Position numbers and translations under genes: made by a program. 64,000 nucleotides of DNA from positions 99,359 through 163,358 of the IMG/VR virus record IMGVR_UViG_3300029957_000005; one strand, 5' to 3'. The notes beneath the pieces were generated by a model. The model was not told the DNA's origin. It searched no databases and saw nothing but the letters and a program-made list of their open reading frames with translations. Within the stretch, counting starts at the first letter, position 1. Each line of letters begins with the position of its first letter. The DNA comes from a virus. This document shows positions 30,428 to 35,613 of this stretch, piece by piece.

Positions 30428-30455
30428 ATACTAACACATCAGGAGGAGATGTAAA
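30428..30455 (-). promoter_or_regulatory. Early promoter copy (TTTACA-16-TAGTAT) inside the tRNA cluster
   Basis: Minus strand: TTTACA 30455-30450, TAGTAT 30433-30428, spacer 16. It re-initiates transcription of the downstream third of the tRNA cluster. Confidence 0.78.
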
Positions 30456-30464
30456 CTGAAAAAT

Positions 30465-30540
30465 TGGATCATCCACTAGGATTCGAACCTAGATTCTCCG
30501 ACTTCAGAGGACGGCGTTCTACCAGTTAAACTACGGATGA
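30465..30540 (-). tRNA. tRNA-Gln (CTG)
   Basis: 76 bases, acceptor TCATCCG/TGGATGA, loop CTCTGAA, canonical TTCGAAT T-loop, discriminator T, CCA encoded. One T-T mismatch in the anticodon stem. Confidence 0.8.
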
Positions 30541-30548
30541 ATATGACC

Positions 30549-31043
30549 TTACTTCAGGTCTTTCGCCTTGACCCACTTGTCGTCGATGAAGACTTCAGAG
30601 AGGGACTCAGCTTGGTTTTCTGCCACGATCACGGACTCGTGGGGTCTTGGATTGGCCGAAACGTTCTTCGAAACGACCTTGACTTGAGACACAGTGCGAG
30701 AGATCCTGATGAAGGACCTATCGTCTGGATGGATCTTCCGAAATTCAGCCAGCTGTCTGTTGTACTCTTCGTAGTACTTCTCGCGGTTCTCACCGTATGG
30801 ACGGAAGGAGATGTCTGCTTCGAATTCGATGTAGTCCGGATTCTTATAGGAGACTTCGGCAAATCGATCCATCTGGACGACCTCGAGAACCTCTCTCCAG
30901 TAGGCCGATCCCTTGTTGGATCTCGAACCGGCAAAGCGGACTCGCATTCCTGGACGAAGGTTTTGAAGAACCCAGGTGGTTATCCGATCTTCACGATCTA
31001 TGGTTCTCTGGGCCTGAGCCTGTGTTTCGTTATACCATGCCAT
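30549..31043 (-). CDS. Hypothetical protein
   Basis: The 164-residue protein is charged. Its N-terminal half (RPGMRVRFAGSRSNKGSAYWREVLEV) looks like a small beta-barrel RNA/DNA-binding or SH3-like domain, and the rest is hydrophilic and helical. It lies within the tRNA cluster in the same direction. No family recognised. Confidence 0.6.
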   Translation of the reverse strand: MAWYNETQAQAQRTIDREDRITTWVLQNLRPGMRVRFAGSRSNKGSAYWREVLEVVQMDRFAEVSYKNPDYIEFEADISFRPYGENREKYYEEYNRQLAEFRKIHPDDRSFIRISRTVSQVKVVSKNVSANPRPHESVIVAENQAESLSEVFIDDKWVKAKDLK

Positions 31044-31064
31044 TCTATGTTCCTTATTTCAAAT

Positions 31065-31136
31065 TGGTCCCTCTGCCGGGTAACGCTCCTGGAGAATCAG
31101 CCTTATGAGAGCCGTTCGACCACTTGATCCAGAGGG
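31065..31136 (-). tRNA. tRNA-Met/Ile2 (CAT) with variant T-loop
   Basis: 72 bases, acceptor CCCTCTG/CAGAGGG, loop CTCATAA, discriminator A, CCA. The T-loop is AGCGTTA instead of TTCRANT. CAT could be elongator Met, or Ile if C34 is lysidinylated. Confidence 0.78.
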
Positions 31137-31142
31137 ATGTTT

Positions 31143-31216
31143 TGGTGCGGGTACAGAGACTCGAACTCTGGACTCCTGGTTGGAAGCCAGGCACGTTTCC
31201 TCTACGCCATACACGC
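31143..31216 (-). tRNA. tRNA-Gly (TCC)
   Basis: 74 bases, loop CTTCCAA in a perfect CCTGG/CCAGG stem, canonical T-loop, CCA. Acceptor position 4 mismatched, as in Gly(GCC). Confidence 0.85.
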
Positions 31217-31223
31217 GTTGTTT

Positions 31224-31299
31224 TGGTGCGACTTCTTGGTTTCGATCCAAGCTCCCTGGTTTTTCAAACCAGCGCTTTCACCAGATTAGCTTAAGCCGC
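31224..31299 (-). tRNA. tRNA-Phe (GAA)
   Basis: 76 bases, acceptor GCGGCTT/AAGTCGC, loop TTGAAAA in a perfect CTGGT/ACCAG stem, T-loop ATCGAAA (A54), CCA. Confidence 0.85.
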
Positions 31300-31307
31300 A
31301 TGTTAGT

Positions 31308-31414
31308 ATTCGACCTCTTAGTCCTGCACGTCTCGGGAGAGAATTTATCGGTTTTACCAGCAGTCCATGTTAAGTTAGTCCACGTTGTCCCGTTGCTCGT
31401 GGATTAGGTCGAAT
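31308..31414 (-). ncRNA. Unidentified structured element N2 in the tRNA cluster
   Basis: A nine-base perfect closing stem (ATTCGACCT with AGGTCGAAT) encloses about 89 bases, including a CCACG/CGTGG hairpin. No tRNA features. Like N1, its minus-strand end runs into TACTAACA, and both contain GGTAAAA internally. Confidence 0.45.
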
Positions 31415-31416
31415 TA

Positions 31417-31510
31417 TGGCGGAAGACGGAGAGCCCGAGTCCCATACGTGGTCTTAGCACGTACGCATCGCTTTCCAAGCGAGCCCAGCACCCTGTCTGG
31501 TTCATCTTCC
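31417..31510 (-). tRNA. tRNA-Ser (GGA)
   Basis: 94 bases, acceptor GGAAGAT/GTCTTCC, loop TTGGAAA, long variable arm, discriminator G, CCA. Weak T-stem with loop CTCGGGC. Confidence 0.78.
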
Positions 31511-31515
31511 ATATT

Positions 31516-31615
31516 TGGCGGACACTGTGAGGTTCTCACTCACCATAGAGGTCGACAGCTTCTATCCATTAAGTTTCATCACGACCCGGACTGGGCAGGA
31601 TGAAACTCCGTGTCC
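31516..31615 (-). tRNA. tRNA-like with oversized D-arm (possible Asp anticodon GTC)
   Basis: 100 bases ending in CCA. Acceptor GGACACG/AGTGTCC. The D position holds an eight-pair hairpin (GTTTCATC/GATGAAAC) with an 18-base loop. The next arm (ATAGAAG/CCTCTAT) shows a CTGTCGA loop with GTC at 34-36. T-stem GTGAG/CTCAC. Confidence 0.45.
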
Positions 31616-31623
31616 ATATTCAA

Positions 31624-31712
31624 TGGCGGAAGGCAGAGGTCTCGATCCCCACACCCGTGAGGGTGCTCACTGCTTTCGAAGCAGGTCCAGAACCCCGTCT
31701 GGTTTACCTTCC
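31624..31712 (-). tRNA. tRNA-Ser (CGA)
   Basis: 89 bases, acceptor GGAAGGT/GCCTTCC, loop TTCGAAA, long variable arm (CACCC/GGGTG), discriminator G, CCA. Confidence 0.83.
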
Positions 31713-31715
31713 AAT

Positions 31716-31808
31716 TGGCGGAAGACTGAGGTCACGCTCCCCACACGTGGTACTAGCACGTGCCCACTGCTTTCAAGGCAGGTCCGATCCTCGACCGGTT
31801 AGTCTTCC
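31716..31808 (-). tRNA. tRNA-Ser (TGA) with variant T-loop
   Basis: 93 bases, acceptor GGAAGAC/GTCTTCC, loop CTTGAAA, long variable arm (GCACGTG/CACGTGT), T-loop AGCGTGA, discriminator G, CCA. Confidence 0.82.
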
Positions 31809-31814
31809 ATGTTT

Positions 31815-31891
31815 TGGTCCCGCCATCGGGATTTGAACCCGAGTCGCCTACCTTGAGAGGGTAGCATTCTTGACCACTAAACTACAGCGGG
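31815..31891 (-). tRNA. tRNA-Glu (CTC)
   Basis: 77 bases, acceptor CCCGCTG/TGGCGGG, loop CTCTCAA in a CTACC/GGTAG stem, canonical T-loop, CCA. Confidence 0.83.
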
Positions 31892-31897
31892 TAATCT

Positions 31898-31974
31898 TGG
31901 TCCTCTTGAAAGGATTCGAACCTTCAACCTTGGCGTTAGGAGTGCCGAGCTCTGTCCGGTTGAGCTACAAGAGG
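31898..31974 (-). tRNA. tRNA-Arg (CCT)
   Basis: 77 bases, perfect acceptor CCTCTTG/CAAGAGG, normal D-arm, loop CTCCTAA, canonical TTCGAAT T-loop, CCA. The anticodon stem has terminal mismatches. Confidence 0.82.
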
Positions 31975-31979
31975 ATAAT

Positions 31980-32056
31980 TGGTCCGGCTGATGGGATTCG
32001 AACCCACATTGGACTCCTTGAAAGGGAGGCTTCCTAGGCCATTAGAAGACAGCCGG
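31980..32056 (-). tRNA. tRNA-Glu (TTC)
   Basis: 77 bases, perfect acceptor CCGGCTG/CAGCCGG, loop CTTTCAA, canonical T-loop, CCA. Confidence 0.85.
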
Positions 32057-32140
32057 TTAATAAAGAGAGGCTCAGGAGTGTATGCCTGACTTACGCTGTC
32101 ACCTCCGCTTGGTGACAGACCTAGGCTCCGAGGAGCAAAT

Positions 32141-32215
32141 TGGCTGCAGAGGCTGGGTGTGAGCCAGCACCTCCGTCCCACAACGGGACGGCGCTCTCCA
32201 TTAAGCTACTCCACA
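32141..32215 (-). tRNA. tRNA, anticodon ambiguous (TTG, or GTG if shifted)
   Basis: 75 bases with CCA and discriminator G. The anticodon arm is a seven-pair stem CCGTCCC/GGGACGG. Taken as a normal five-pair stem, the loop is CGTTGTG with TTG at 34-36. A shifted reading gives GTG (His), but with poor pairing. T-loop CTCACAC is non-canonical. Confidence 0.55.
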
Positions 32216-32216
32216 A

Positions 32217-32292
32217 TGGCGAGGATGACGGTATTCGAAACCGCAACTATTCCGCAGACAACGGAGCACCCTTCCCAGAGGGTCCCATCCCC
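32217..32292 (-). tRNA. tRNA-Asp (GTC)
   Basis: 76 bases, acceptor GGGGATG/CATCCTC with one G-U pair, loop TTGTCTG, canonical TTCGAAT T-loop, discriminator G, CCA. It is the first tRNA after structured element N3. Confidence 0.8.
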
Positions 32293-32294
32293 AT

Positions 32295-32445
32295 TAAGCT
32301 CTGTTCAAACCTCTCTCTTCGAGATACCGGATGGAGGGTGAGGACCTACATCTTTCCCCTCCCTCACGAAGAGCGGCAGCCATATTGGACCGCAGCCACA
32401 TTGGACCGTAGCCGTCTTGAAGAGAAGAAGTTAGAACAGAGCTTA
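32295..32445 (-). ncRNA. Structured leader N3 of the middle tRNA unit
   Basis: A 12-base perfect closing stem (TAAGCTCTGTTC with GAACAGAGCTTA) spans 151 bases between the promoter at 32453 and tRNA-Asp. Inside is a tandem imperfect repeat of the unit ATTGGACCGYAGCC (near 32380-32415). No tRNA or coding feature. It may be a processing or regulatory leader. Confidence 0.5.
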
Positions 32446-32452
32446 CTGTGTT

Positions 32453-32481
32453 AGTCTATCATGCTTGTGAAGGCATGTAAA
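32453..32481 (-). promoter_or_regulatory. Early promoter copy (TTTACA-17-TAGACT) inside the tRNA cluster
   Basis: Minus strand: TTTACA 32481-32476, TAGACT 32458-32453, spacer 17. It heads the unit N3, Asp, and onward. Confidence 0.78.
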
Positions 32482-32489
32482 CTGAAAAA

Positions 32490-32514
32490 GTGGAGAAATG
32501 ACCATGTTTCTCCG
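32490..32514 (-). terminator. Terminator of the upstream tRNA unit
   Basis: On the minus strand GGAGAAA and TTTCTCC form a stem followed by ACTTTTT, just before the next promoter. It ends the unit that starts at the promoter at 35557. Confidence 0.75.
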
Positions 32515-32616
32515 CGAAGCAATTAAGAGCTTAACCTTTTGCAGACCGACAGACTTTCGTCTGACCTTATGTTTATCCACCGTGGGTCTATAGCGCAATC
32601 ACGGTGCGTTGGAATA

Positions 32617-32708
32617 TGGTGGGCCCCGGGACGTATCGCACGCCTTGCCGCATAGGGACCTGGTTTACAGCCAGGCAACCGGACTTCCGATTCTTACTTG
32701 CGGGGCCC
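32617..32708 (-). tRNA. tRNA-Tyr (GTA)
   Basis: 92 bases, perfect acceptor GGGCCCC/GGGGCCC, loop CTGTAAA in a CCTGG/CCAGG stem, long variable arm as usual for bacterial Tyr, CCA. T-arm short, with loop TGCGATA. Confidence 0.83.
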
Positions 32709-32728
32709 ATATGAAGGATTTTGCATTC

Positions 32729-32790
32729 TGCACGAATGAGAGTCGAACTCAATCGTTCCGGGACTTACACCCGTCTGCATCCTACTGGGA
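32729..32790 (-). tRNA. Degenerate tRNA-like element (possible TAA loop), no CCA
   Basis: A canonical T-arm (TGAG-TTCGACT-CTCA) and an arm ACGGG-TGTAAGT-CCCGG are present, but no acceptor stem with CCA can be drawn. Adjacent sequence forms GGGAGA/TCTCCC and TGCCC/GGGCA hairpins. Probably a pseudo-tRNA. Confidence 0.35.
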
Positions 32791-32827
32791 GAACCCATCT
32801 CCCTGCCCTTGTCGGGCATCTCTGATT

Positions 32828-32903
32828 TGGCACGGGAAGCCAGATTCGAACTGACTCTAAACGTTTTGGAGACGTTTGTGCTAGGCCATTACACCATACC
32901 CGT
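32828..32903 (-). tRNA. tRNA-Trp (CCA)
   Basis: 76 bases, acceptor ACGGGTA/TTCCCGT, loop CTCCAAA in a perfect AACGT/ACGTT stem, canonical T-loop, discriminator G, CCA. Confidence 0.87.
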
Positions 32904-32907
32904 ATGT

Positions 32908-33144
32908 TCACTTCACGAAGTGAGGCTGACCTTCCTTGGCCTTCCACTTCAATCCCTTCCAACCAGACGGGATGTAGTGAGAGATGCCAAAGGCATCGAA
33001 GAGACGATGACCACCTGACTTGGAGACGTTGAGCCAGAGAGGCTCCTCGATCCTGATAGTTTCGCCTACGAACTTGTATTCGCGCCATTCCTCCGAAGAG
33101 ATATCCACGAATTCCAATCCCGACTTATTGTTGAAGTCTGACAT
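32908..33144 (-). CDS. Conserved small phage protein
   Basis: The 78-residue protein (EFVDISSEEWREYKF ... IEEPLWLNVSKSGGHRLFDA ... KWKAKEGQPHFVK) matches a pattern I recall from hypothetical proteins of large phages, in which a ligand-like 'W+.Y.F' start leads to LNVSKSGGHR. No function is known to me. ATG 33144 fits the family start. It lies between tRNA-Trp and tRNA-Ile. Confidence 0.65.
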   Translation of the reverse strand: MSDFNNKSGLEFVDISSEEWREYKFVGETIRIEEPLWLNVSKSGGHRLFDAFGISHYIPSGWKGLKWKAKEGQPHFVK

Positions 33145-33170
33145 GATTGAATTTCCTTTCTCTGTCAAAT

Positions 33171-33246
33171 TGGTACCAGTACTAGGTTACGCTCCTAGCT
33201 ATACACGGTTATCGGCCGCGCCTCGTCACTAGCTGAGTCTACTGGC
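33171..33246 (-). tRNA. tRNA-Ile (GAT) with variant T-loop
   Basis: 76 bases, acceptor GCCAGTA/TACTGGT, loop CCGATAA (C33), T-loop AGCGTAA in a CTAGG/CCTAG stem, CCA. Confidence 0.8.
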
Positions 33247-33252
33247 ATATTA

Positions 33253-33328
33253 TGGTGCTCTATCCAGGTATCGCGCCTGGTGCCTCCTGGATGTCGACCA
33301 GGCGTCTTTACTAACTGACCCATAGAGC
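33253..33328 (-). tRNA. tRNA-Val (GAC)
   Basis: 76 bases, perfect acceptor GCTCTAT/ATAGAGC, loop TCGACAT in a CCTGG/CCAGG stem, T-loop CGCGATA, CCA. Confidence 0.82.
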
Positions 33329-33334
33329 ATTAAT

Positions 33335-33409
33335 TGGAACTAGAGGAGAGGCTCGAACTCTCAATTCCGGGGACACAACCCAGCCGGTTACCATTACCGT
33401 CACTCTAGC
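33335..33409 (-). tRNA. tRNA-His (GTG)
   Basis: 75 bases, acceptor GCTAGAG/CTCTAGT, loop TTGTGTC, canonical T-loop, discriminator T rather than the usual C of His, CCA. Confidence 0.75.
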
Positions 33410-33419
33410 ATGTTCGTTT

Positions 33420-33511
33420 TGGTACGCGATCTGGGTTTCGATCCCAGTCAAGAACGGTCATCTACCGCTAAAGGCTTTATAAGGGCCTCTCATGTCCCAA
33501 CATCATCGCGT
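33420..33511 (-). tRNA. tRNA with Ile anticodon (TAT) and long variable arm
   Basis: 92 bases, perfect acceptor ACGCGAT/ATCGCGT, loop CTTATAA with TAT, variable arm CGGT/ACCG, T-loop ATCGAAA, CCA. A long arm is unusual for Ile. Confidence 0.65.
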
Positions 33512-33519
33512 ATTCTAAT

Positions 33520-33596
33520 TGGTAGGCCTAGAGGGAGTTGAACCCACAACCACTACGTTCTAAGCGTAGCCGCTTTGCCAATTTGCGTATAAGCCC
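33520..33596 (-). tRNA. tRNA with Leu anticodon (TAG) and short variable loop
   Basis: 77 bases, acceptor GGGCTTA/TAGGCCT, loop CTTAGAA in a perfect CTACG/CGTAG stem, T-loop TTCAACT, CCA. Leu tRNAs normally have a long variable arm. Confidence 0.8.
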
Positions 33597-33602
33597 ATAT
33601 TT

Positions 33603-33679
33603 TGGTGCTCTGAGAGGGAGTCGAACCCTCACTGTACGGCATCTCAGTCCGCTTCCTCTACCAATTGGGATATCAGAGC
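33603..33679 (-). tRNA. tRNA with Leu anticodon (GAG) and short variable loop
   Basis: 77 bases, perfect acceptor GCTCTGA/TCAGAGC, loop CTGAGAT, canonical T-loop, CCA. Five-base variable loop. Confidence 0.78.
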
Positions 33680-33687
33680 AATTCGTT

Positions 33688-33763
33688 TGGAGCCCACATC
33701 GGGTAACGCTCCCGCTTCACCGGTTTACAGGACCGGACCTCATCTAATAAAGGCGTTGTGGGC
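33688..33763 (-). tRNA. tRNA-Thr (TGT) with variant T-loop
   Basis: 76 bases, perfect acceptor GCCCACA/TGTGGGC, loop CCTGTAA in a CCGGT/ACCGG stem, T-loop AGCGTTA, discriminator T, CCA. Confidence 0.83.
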
Positions 33764-33769
33764 AGATAG

Positions 33770-33823
33770 GAAGGAGAGGCTCCGTCTTGATCACCGATCA
33801 GACCACCGAGTAGTTCCTCTCCT
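33770..33823 (-). ncRNA. Unassigned hairpin between Thr tRNAs
   Basis: A nine-base perfect stem (AAGGAGAGG with CCTCTCCTT) encloses about 36 bases. No tRNA features; may be a spacer or processing element. Confidence 0.35.
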
Positions 33824-33827
33824 TGAT

Positions 33828-33902
33828 TGGAGCTTCCTGTCAGTAACGCTCTGACTTCTCACCCTTACGAAAGGCGCACATCGCTTTTAATGCTTAGGAA
33901 GC
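33828..33902 (-). tRNA. tRNA-Thr (CGT) with variant T-loop
   Basis: 75 bases, perfect acceptor GCTTCCT/AGGAAGC, loop TTCGTAA, T-loop AGCGTTA in a GTCAG/CTGAC stem, discriminator T, CCA. Confidence 0.82.
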
Positions 33903-33974
33903 ATGAATTGATCGAGGCCTTGCACCTCGCCAGCCGTAGCATTGTTAGAGACCTATGACGCGGCTCAGGTCTTT

Positions 33975-34050
33975 TGGTTGCGGGGGCTGGGTTTGAACCA
34001 GCGTCTCCGGCTTATGAGGCCAGCAAGGAACCGGGCTCCTCTACCCCGCA
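33975..34050 (-). tRNA. tRNA-Met (CAT), initiator-like
   Basis: 76 bases, acceptor TGCGGGG/CCCCGCA. The D-arm (GAGGAGCCCGGTTCC) and the loop CTCATAA resemble bacterial initiator tRNA. Position 1-72 is T-A rather than the C-A mismatch, and the three G-C pairs of the anticodon stem are incomplete. Canonical T-loop, CCA. Confidence 0.75.
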
Positions 34051-34063
34051 ATATTCCGGTTGT

Positions 34064-34120
34064 TGGTATCAGGGCGAATCACCTCATGAAAGCGATTCCG
34101 TCGGCCGACTGACCCTGAGA
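34064..34120 (-). tRNA. Mini tRNA-like element ending in CCA, no T-arm
   Basis: 57 bases: acceptor-like stem (TCAGGG/CCCTGA), a GTCGGCCGAC hairpin, and an arm GAATC/GATTC with a 13-base loop containing CAT, then TACCA. No T-arm. May be a decayed Met tRNA. Confidence 0.4.
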
Positions 34121-34121
34121 A

Positions 34122-34196
34122 TGGTGGCCCCTCTCCCTTGCAAGGAAAGATCCTCTCCCTCAACGGGAGCGCTTTGTGCCTTTAAGCTAAAGGGCC
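34122..34196 (-). tRNA. tRNA, anticodon ambiguous (TTG in a normal loop)
   Basis: 75 bases with CCA. Acceptor GGCCCTT/AGGGGCC. The anticodon arm CTCCC/GGGAG has a tight GTTGA loop, like the gene at 32141. T-loop TTGCAAG. Gln is the simplest reading, GAG (Leu) if shifted. Confidence 0.5.
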
Positions 34197-34201
34197 AAAC
34201 T

Positions 34202-34275
34202 TGGTGCTCTCAATAGGTTACGCTCCTATCTCTGCTCCTTACCAAAGAGCTATTCTACTAATGAAATATGAGAGC
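34202..34275 (-). tRNA. tRNA-Thr (GGT) with variant T-loop
   Basis: 74 bases, perfect acceptor GCTCTCA/TGAGAGC, loop TTGGTAA, T-loop AGCGTAA in an ATAGG/CCTAT stem, CCA. Confidence 0.83.
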
Positions 34276-34280
34276 AAATA

Positions 34281-34355
34281 TGGTACTTCCTGAGAATTCC
34301 GAGATCTCGACCTTCGGTATGTAACACCGCTGCTCTGCCTCTGAGCTAAGGAAGT
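34281..34355 (-). tRNA. tRNA-Val (TAC)
   Basis: 75 bases, perfect acceptor ACTTCCT/AGGAAGT, classic D-arm, loop GTTACAT, T-loop CTCGGAA (non-canonical), CCA. Confidence 0.78.
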
Positions 34356-34370
34356 ATGAATTCTTCTCGA

Positions 34371-34440
34371 CGAACCTGCAAGGAATCGAACCCTGTGTTT
34401 CCCTCTGCACGAGAGCGTCCTATCCACTAGACGAAGGTTC
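34371..34440 (-). tRNA. tRNA-like with TGC loop, CCA not encoded
   Basis: Acceptor GAACCTT/CAGGTTC (one mismatch), D-arm, loop CGTGCAG (G33), canonical T-arm. The 3' end reads GTCG, not CCA, and there is no G3-U70 pair. Possibly a pseudogene of Ala. Confidence 0.45.
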
Positions 34441-34552
34441 TCAGACAAAGACCGATCCGGCAAGACCGGCATAATCGTCTGCGAGTCAACAAGGCCCGAG
34501 TGGATTGCCGTCCAACCTTCCTTGTTCGAAGAGGGTAACAATCTCTTCTTAA

Positions 34553-34629
34553 TGGTGCCTAAGGAGGTATTCGAAACCTCATACACCTCTTTTTGAGGGA
34601 GGCCGCTTTGCCTCTTTGCGTACTCAGGC
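34553..34629 (-). tRNA. tRNA with Leu anticodon (CAA) and short variable loop
   Basis: 77 bases, acceptor GCCTGAG/CTTAGGC, loop CTCAAAA, canonical T-loop, CCA. Short variable loop like the other two Leu genes here. Confidence 0.77.
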
Positions 34630-34634
34630 TTATT

Positions 34635-34709
34635 TGGTGGAGAAGGTGGGTAACGCTCCCACTAGGCTGGAATCTTGCAAGGATTCCCCGGGTATCTCAC
34701 CCCATCCCC
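34635..34709 (-). tRNA. tRNA-Ala (TGC) with variant T-loop
   Basis: 75 bases, acceptor GGGGATG/CTTCTCC with a G3-U70 pair (Ala identity), loop CTTGCAA in a GAATC/GATTC stem, T-loop AGCGTTA, CCA. Confidence 0.85.
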
Positions 34710-34720
34710 AATTCTTGAAT

Positions 34721-34768
34721 TGGTGCCACCGATAGCCGAAGAGACAACAATGATTACCGCTCGGTGGC
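34721..34768 (-). tRNA. Minihelix-like element ending in ACCA
   Basis: 48 bases: a perfect seven-pair acceptor-like stem (GCCACCG/CGGTGGC), 30 unpaired bases and ACCA. No D-, anticodon or T-arm. A CCA-ended minihelix or tRNA relic. Confidence 0.4.
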
Positions 34769-34786
34769 AACACGGGTCATTGTATT

Positions 34787-34860
34787 TGGAGCGGATAGTG
34801 GGGATCAAACCCACCTCAACGGCTTGGAAGGCCGAGGCACAGTCACTATACCATATCCGC
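34787..34860 (-). tRNA. tRNA-Gly (TCC), second copy
   Basis: 74 bases, perfect acceptor GCGGATA/TATCCGC, loop CTTCCAA, T-loop TTTGATC, discriminator T, CCA. Different body from the copy at 31143. Confidence 0.85.
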
Positions 34861-34866
34861 AGTAAT

Positions 34867-34956
34867 TGGCTCCTATCGCAGGTACCGCCCCTGCCCCACC
34901 TTTCGATGGCCTTCCGGTTAACAGCCGGAGACTTTCACTATGCCAGTCCGATAGGA
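34867..34956 (-). tRNA. tRNA with Asn anticodon (GTT) and long variable arm
   Basis: 90 bases, perfect acceptor TCCTATC/GATAGGA, loop CTGTTAA in a perfect TCCGG/CCGGA stem, variable arm with CCA/TGG pairing, T-loop GGCGGTA, discriminator G, CCA. Confidence 0.75.
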
Positions 34957-35250
34957 ATATTGCTCTTTCGAGCAAAACGACTAAACCGATATTTGGTCAG
35001 AATGGCCTCGGTTAAAGGGCAGCAGAAAATTCGATGGGTCCACGTTTTGAAAGGACCGGACCCTTTACGCTTGGAGTTAAGTGGGTAAGTCCACCTCCAG
35101 AACGACTCGTATACCTTCTTTGGAGTCCGACTCTTACTGCCGGATACCTGTAAAGGACAATCTTCAATTGTCTAAGAACCCGAGCTTTCTTAGGCTCGTA
35201 CCTTCCGGAGAAGGATTTCTGACCGAGCCCAGTTGGTCTCAAGGTCGTAT
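34957..35250 (-). other. Gene-free stretch with several hairpins
   Basis: No complete tRNA can be folded here. It holds a GGGTCC/GGACCC stem near 35040-35065, a possible CCA-ended relic reading GGACTCCA at about 35120, and a CGAGC/GCTCG hairpin near 35180. Probably decayed tRNA sequence. Confidence 0.4.
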
Positions 35251-35325
35251 TGGTCAGGATGGTTGGTAACGCTCCAACTTTGCGGACTTCCAAGGTCCAC
35301 CGATGATCTTATCTCTTACACCCTG
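35251..35325 (-). tRNA. tRNA-Pro (TGG) with variant T-loop
   Basis: 75 bases, acceptor CAGGGTG/CATCCTG, loop CTTGGAA, T-loop AGCGTTA in a GTTGG/CCAAC stem, discriminator A, CCA. Confidence 0.8.
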
Positions 35326-35399
35326 TTTATGCACTCGGATCTTTATCCTATCACGTTTTTCGGTCGTCTGAAACTCTTTTTTCGGTTTCAGTTAAAATT

Positions 35400-35482
35400 T
35401 GGAGCTCACGACAGGCTTCGAACCTGCATCTACCTATCCAGTTACCTTTGTCCTCGTTCGTAGCGAGGGGGGATACGTGAGC
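35400..35482 (-). tRNA. tRNA-like, Arg anticodon (ACG), no normal D-arm
   Basis: 83 bases, perfect acceptor GCTCACG/CGTGAGC, canonical T-arm and CCA. Only eight bases precede a perfect CCTCG-CTACGAA-CGAGG anticodon arm, and 24 bases follow it before the T-arm. Same layout as Arg(TCT) at 29531. Confidence 0.65.
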
Positions 35483-35556
35483 ATGTGGTCTATATATGAC
35501 GATCTTCAGATTTCCAGGAGGATTTTTTCGGATCGTTTCAACTTTTCGATAATGAC

Positions 35557-35585
35557 ACTCTACTCTAAGATGGAAAGCTTGTAAA
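35557..35585 (-). promoter_or_regulatory. Early promoter copy (TTTACA-17-TAGAGT) heading the tRNA cluster
   Basis: Minus strand: TTTACA 35585-35580, TAGAGT 35562-35557, spacer 17. First of three promoters that transcribe the tRNA cluster. Confidence 0.8.
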
Positions 35586-35613
35586 CAGAAAAATTGAAGA
35601 ATGTCGAATTTTT

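Noticed and set aside
28136-35463. Numerous 60-140 residue ORFs on both strands across the tRNA cluster
   Set aside because: They run through several cloverleafs and lack ribosome sites. Only frames with independent support were kept.
28164-35482. CRISPR-like regular spacing of similar GGTTCGAATCC-type sequences
   Set aside because: The recurring element is the tRNA T-arm; spacers fold as tRNAs.
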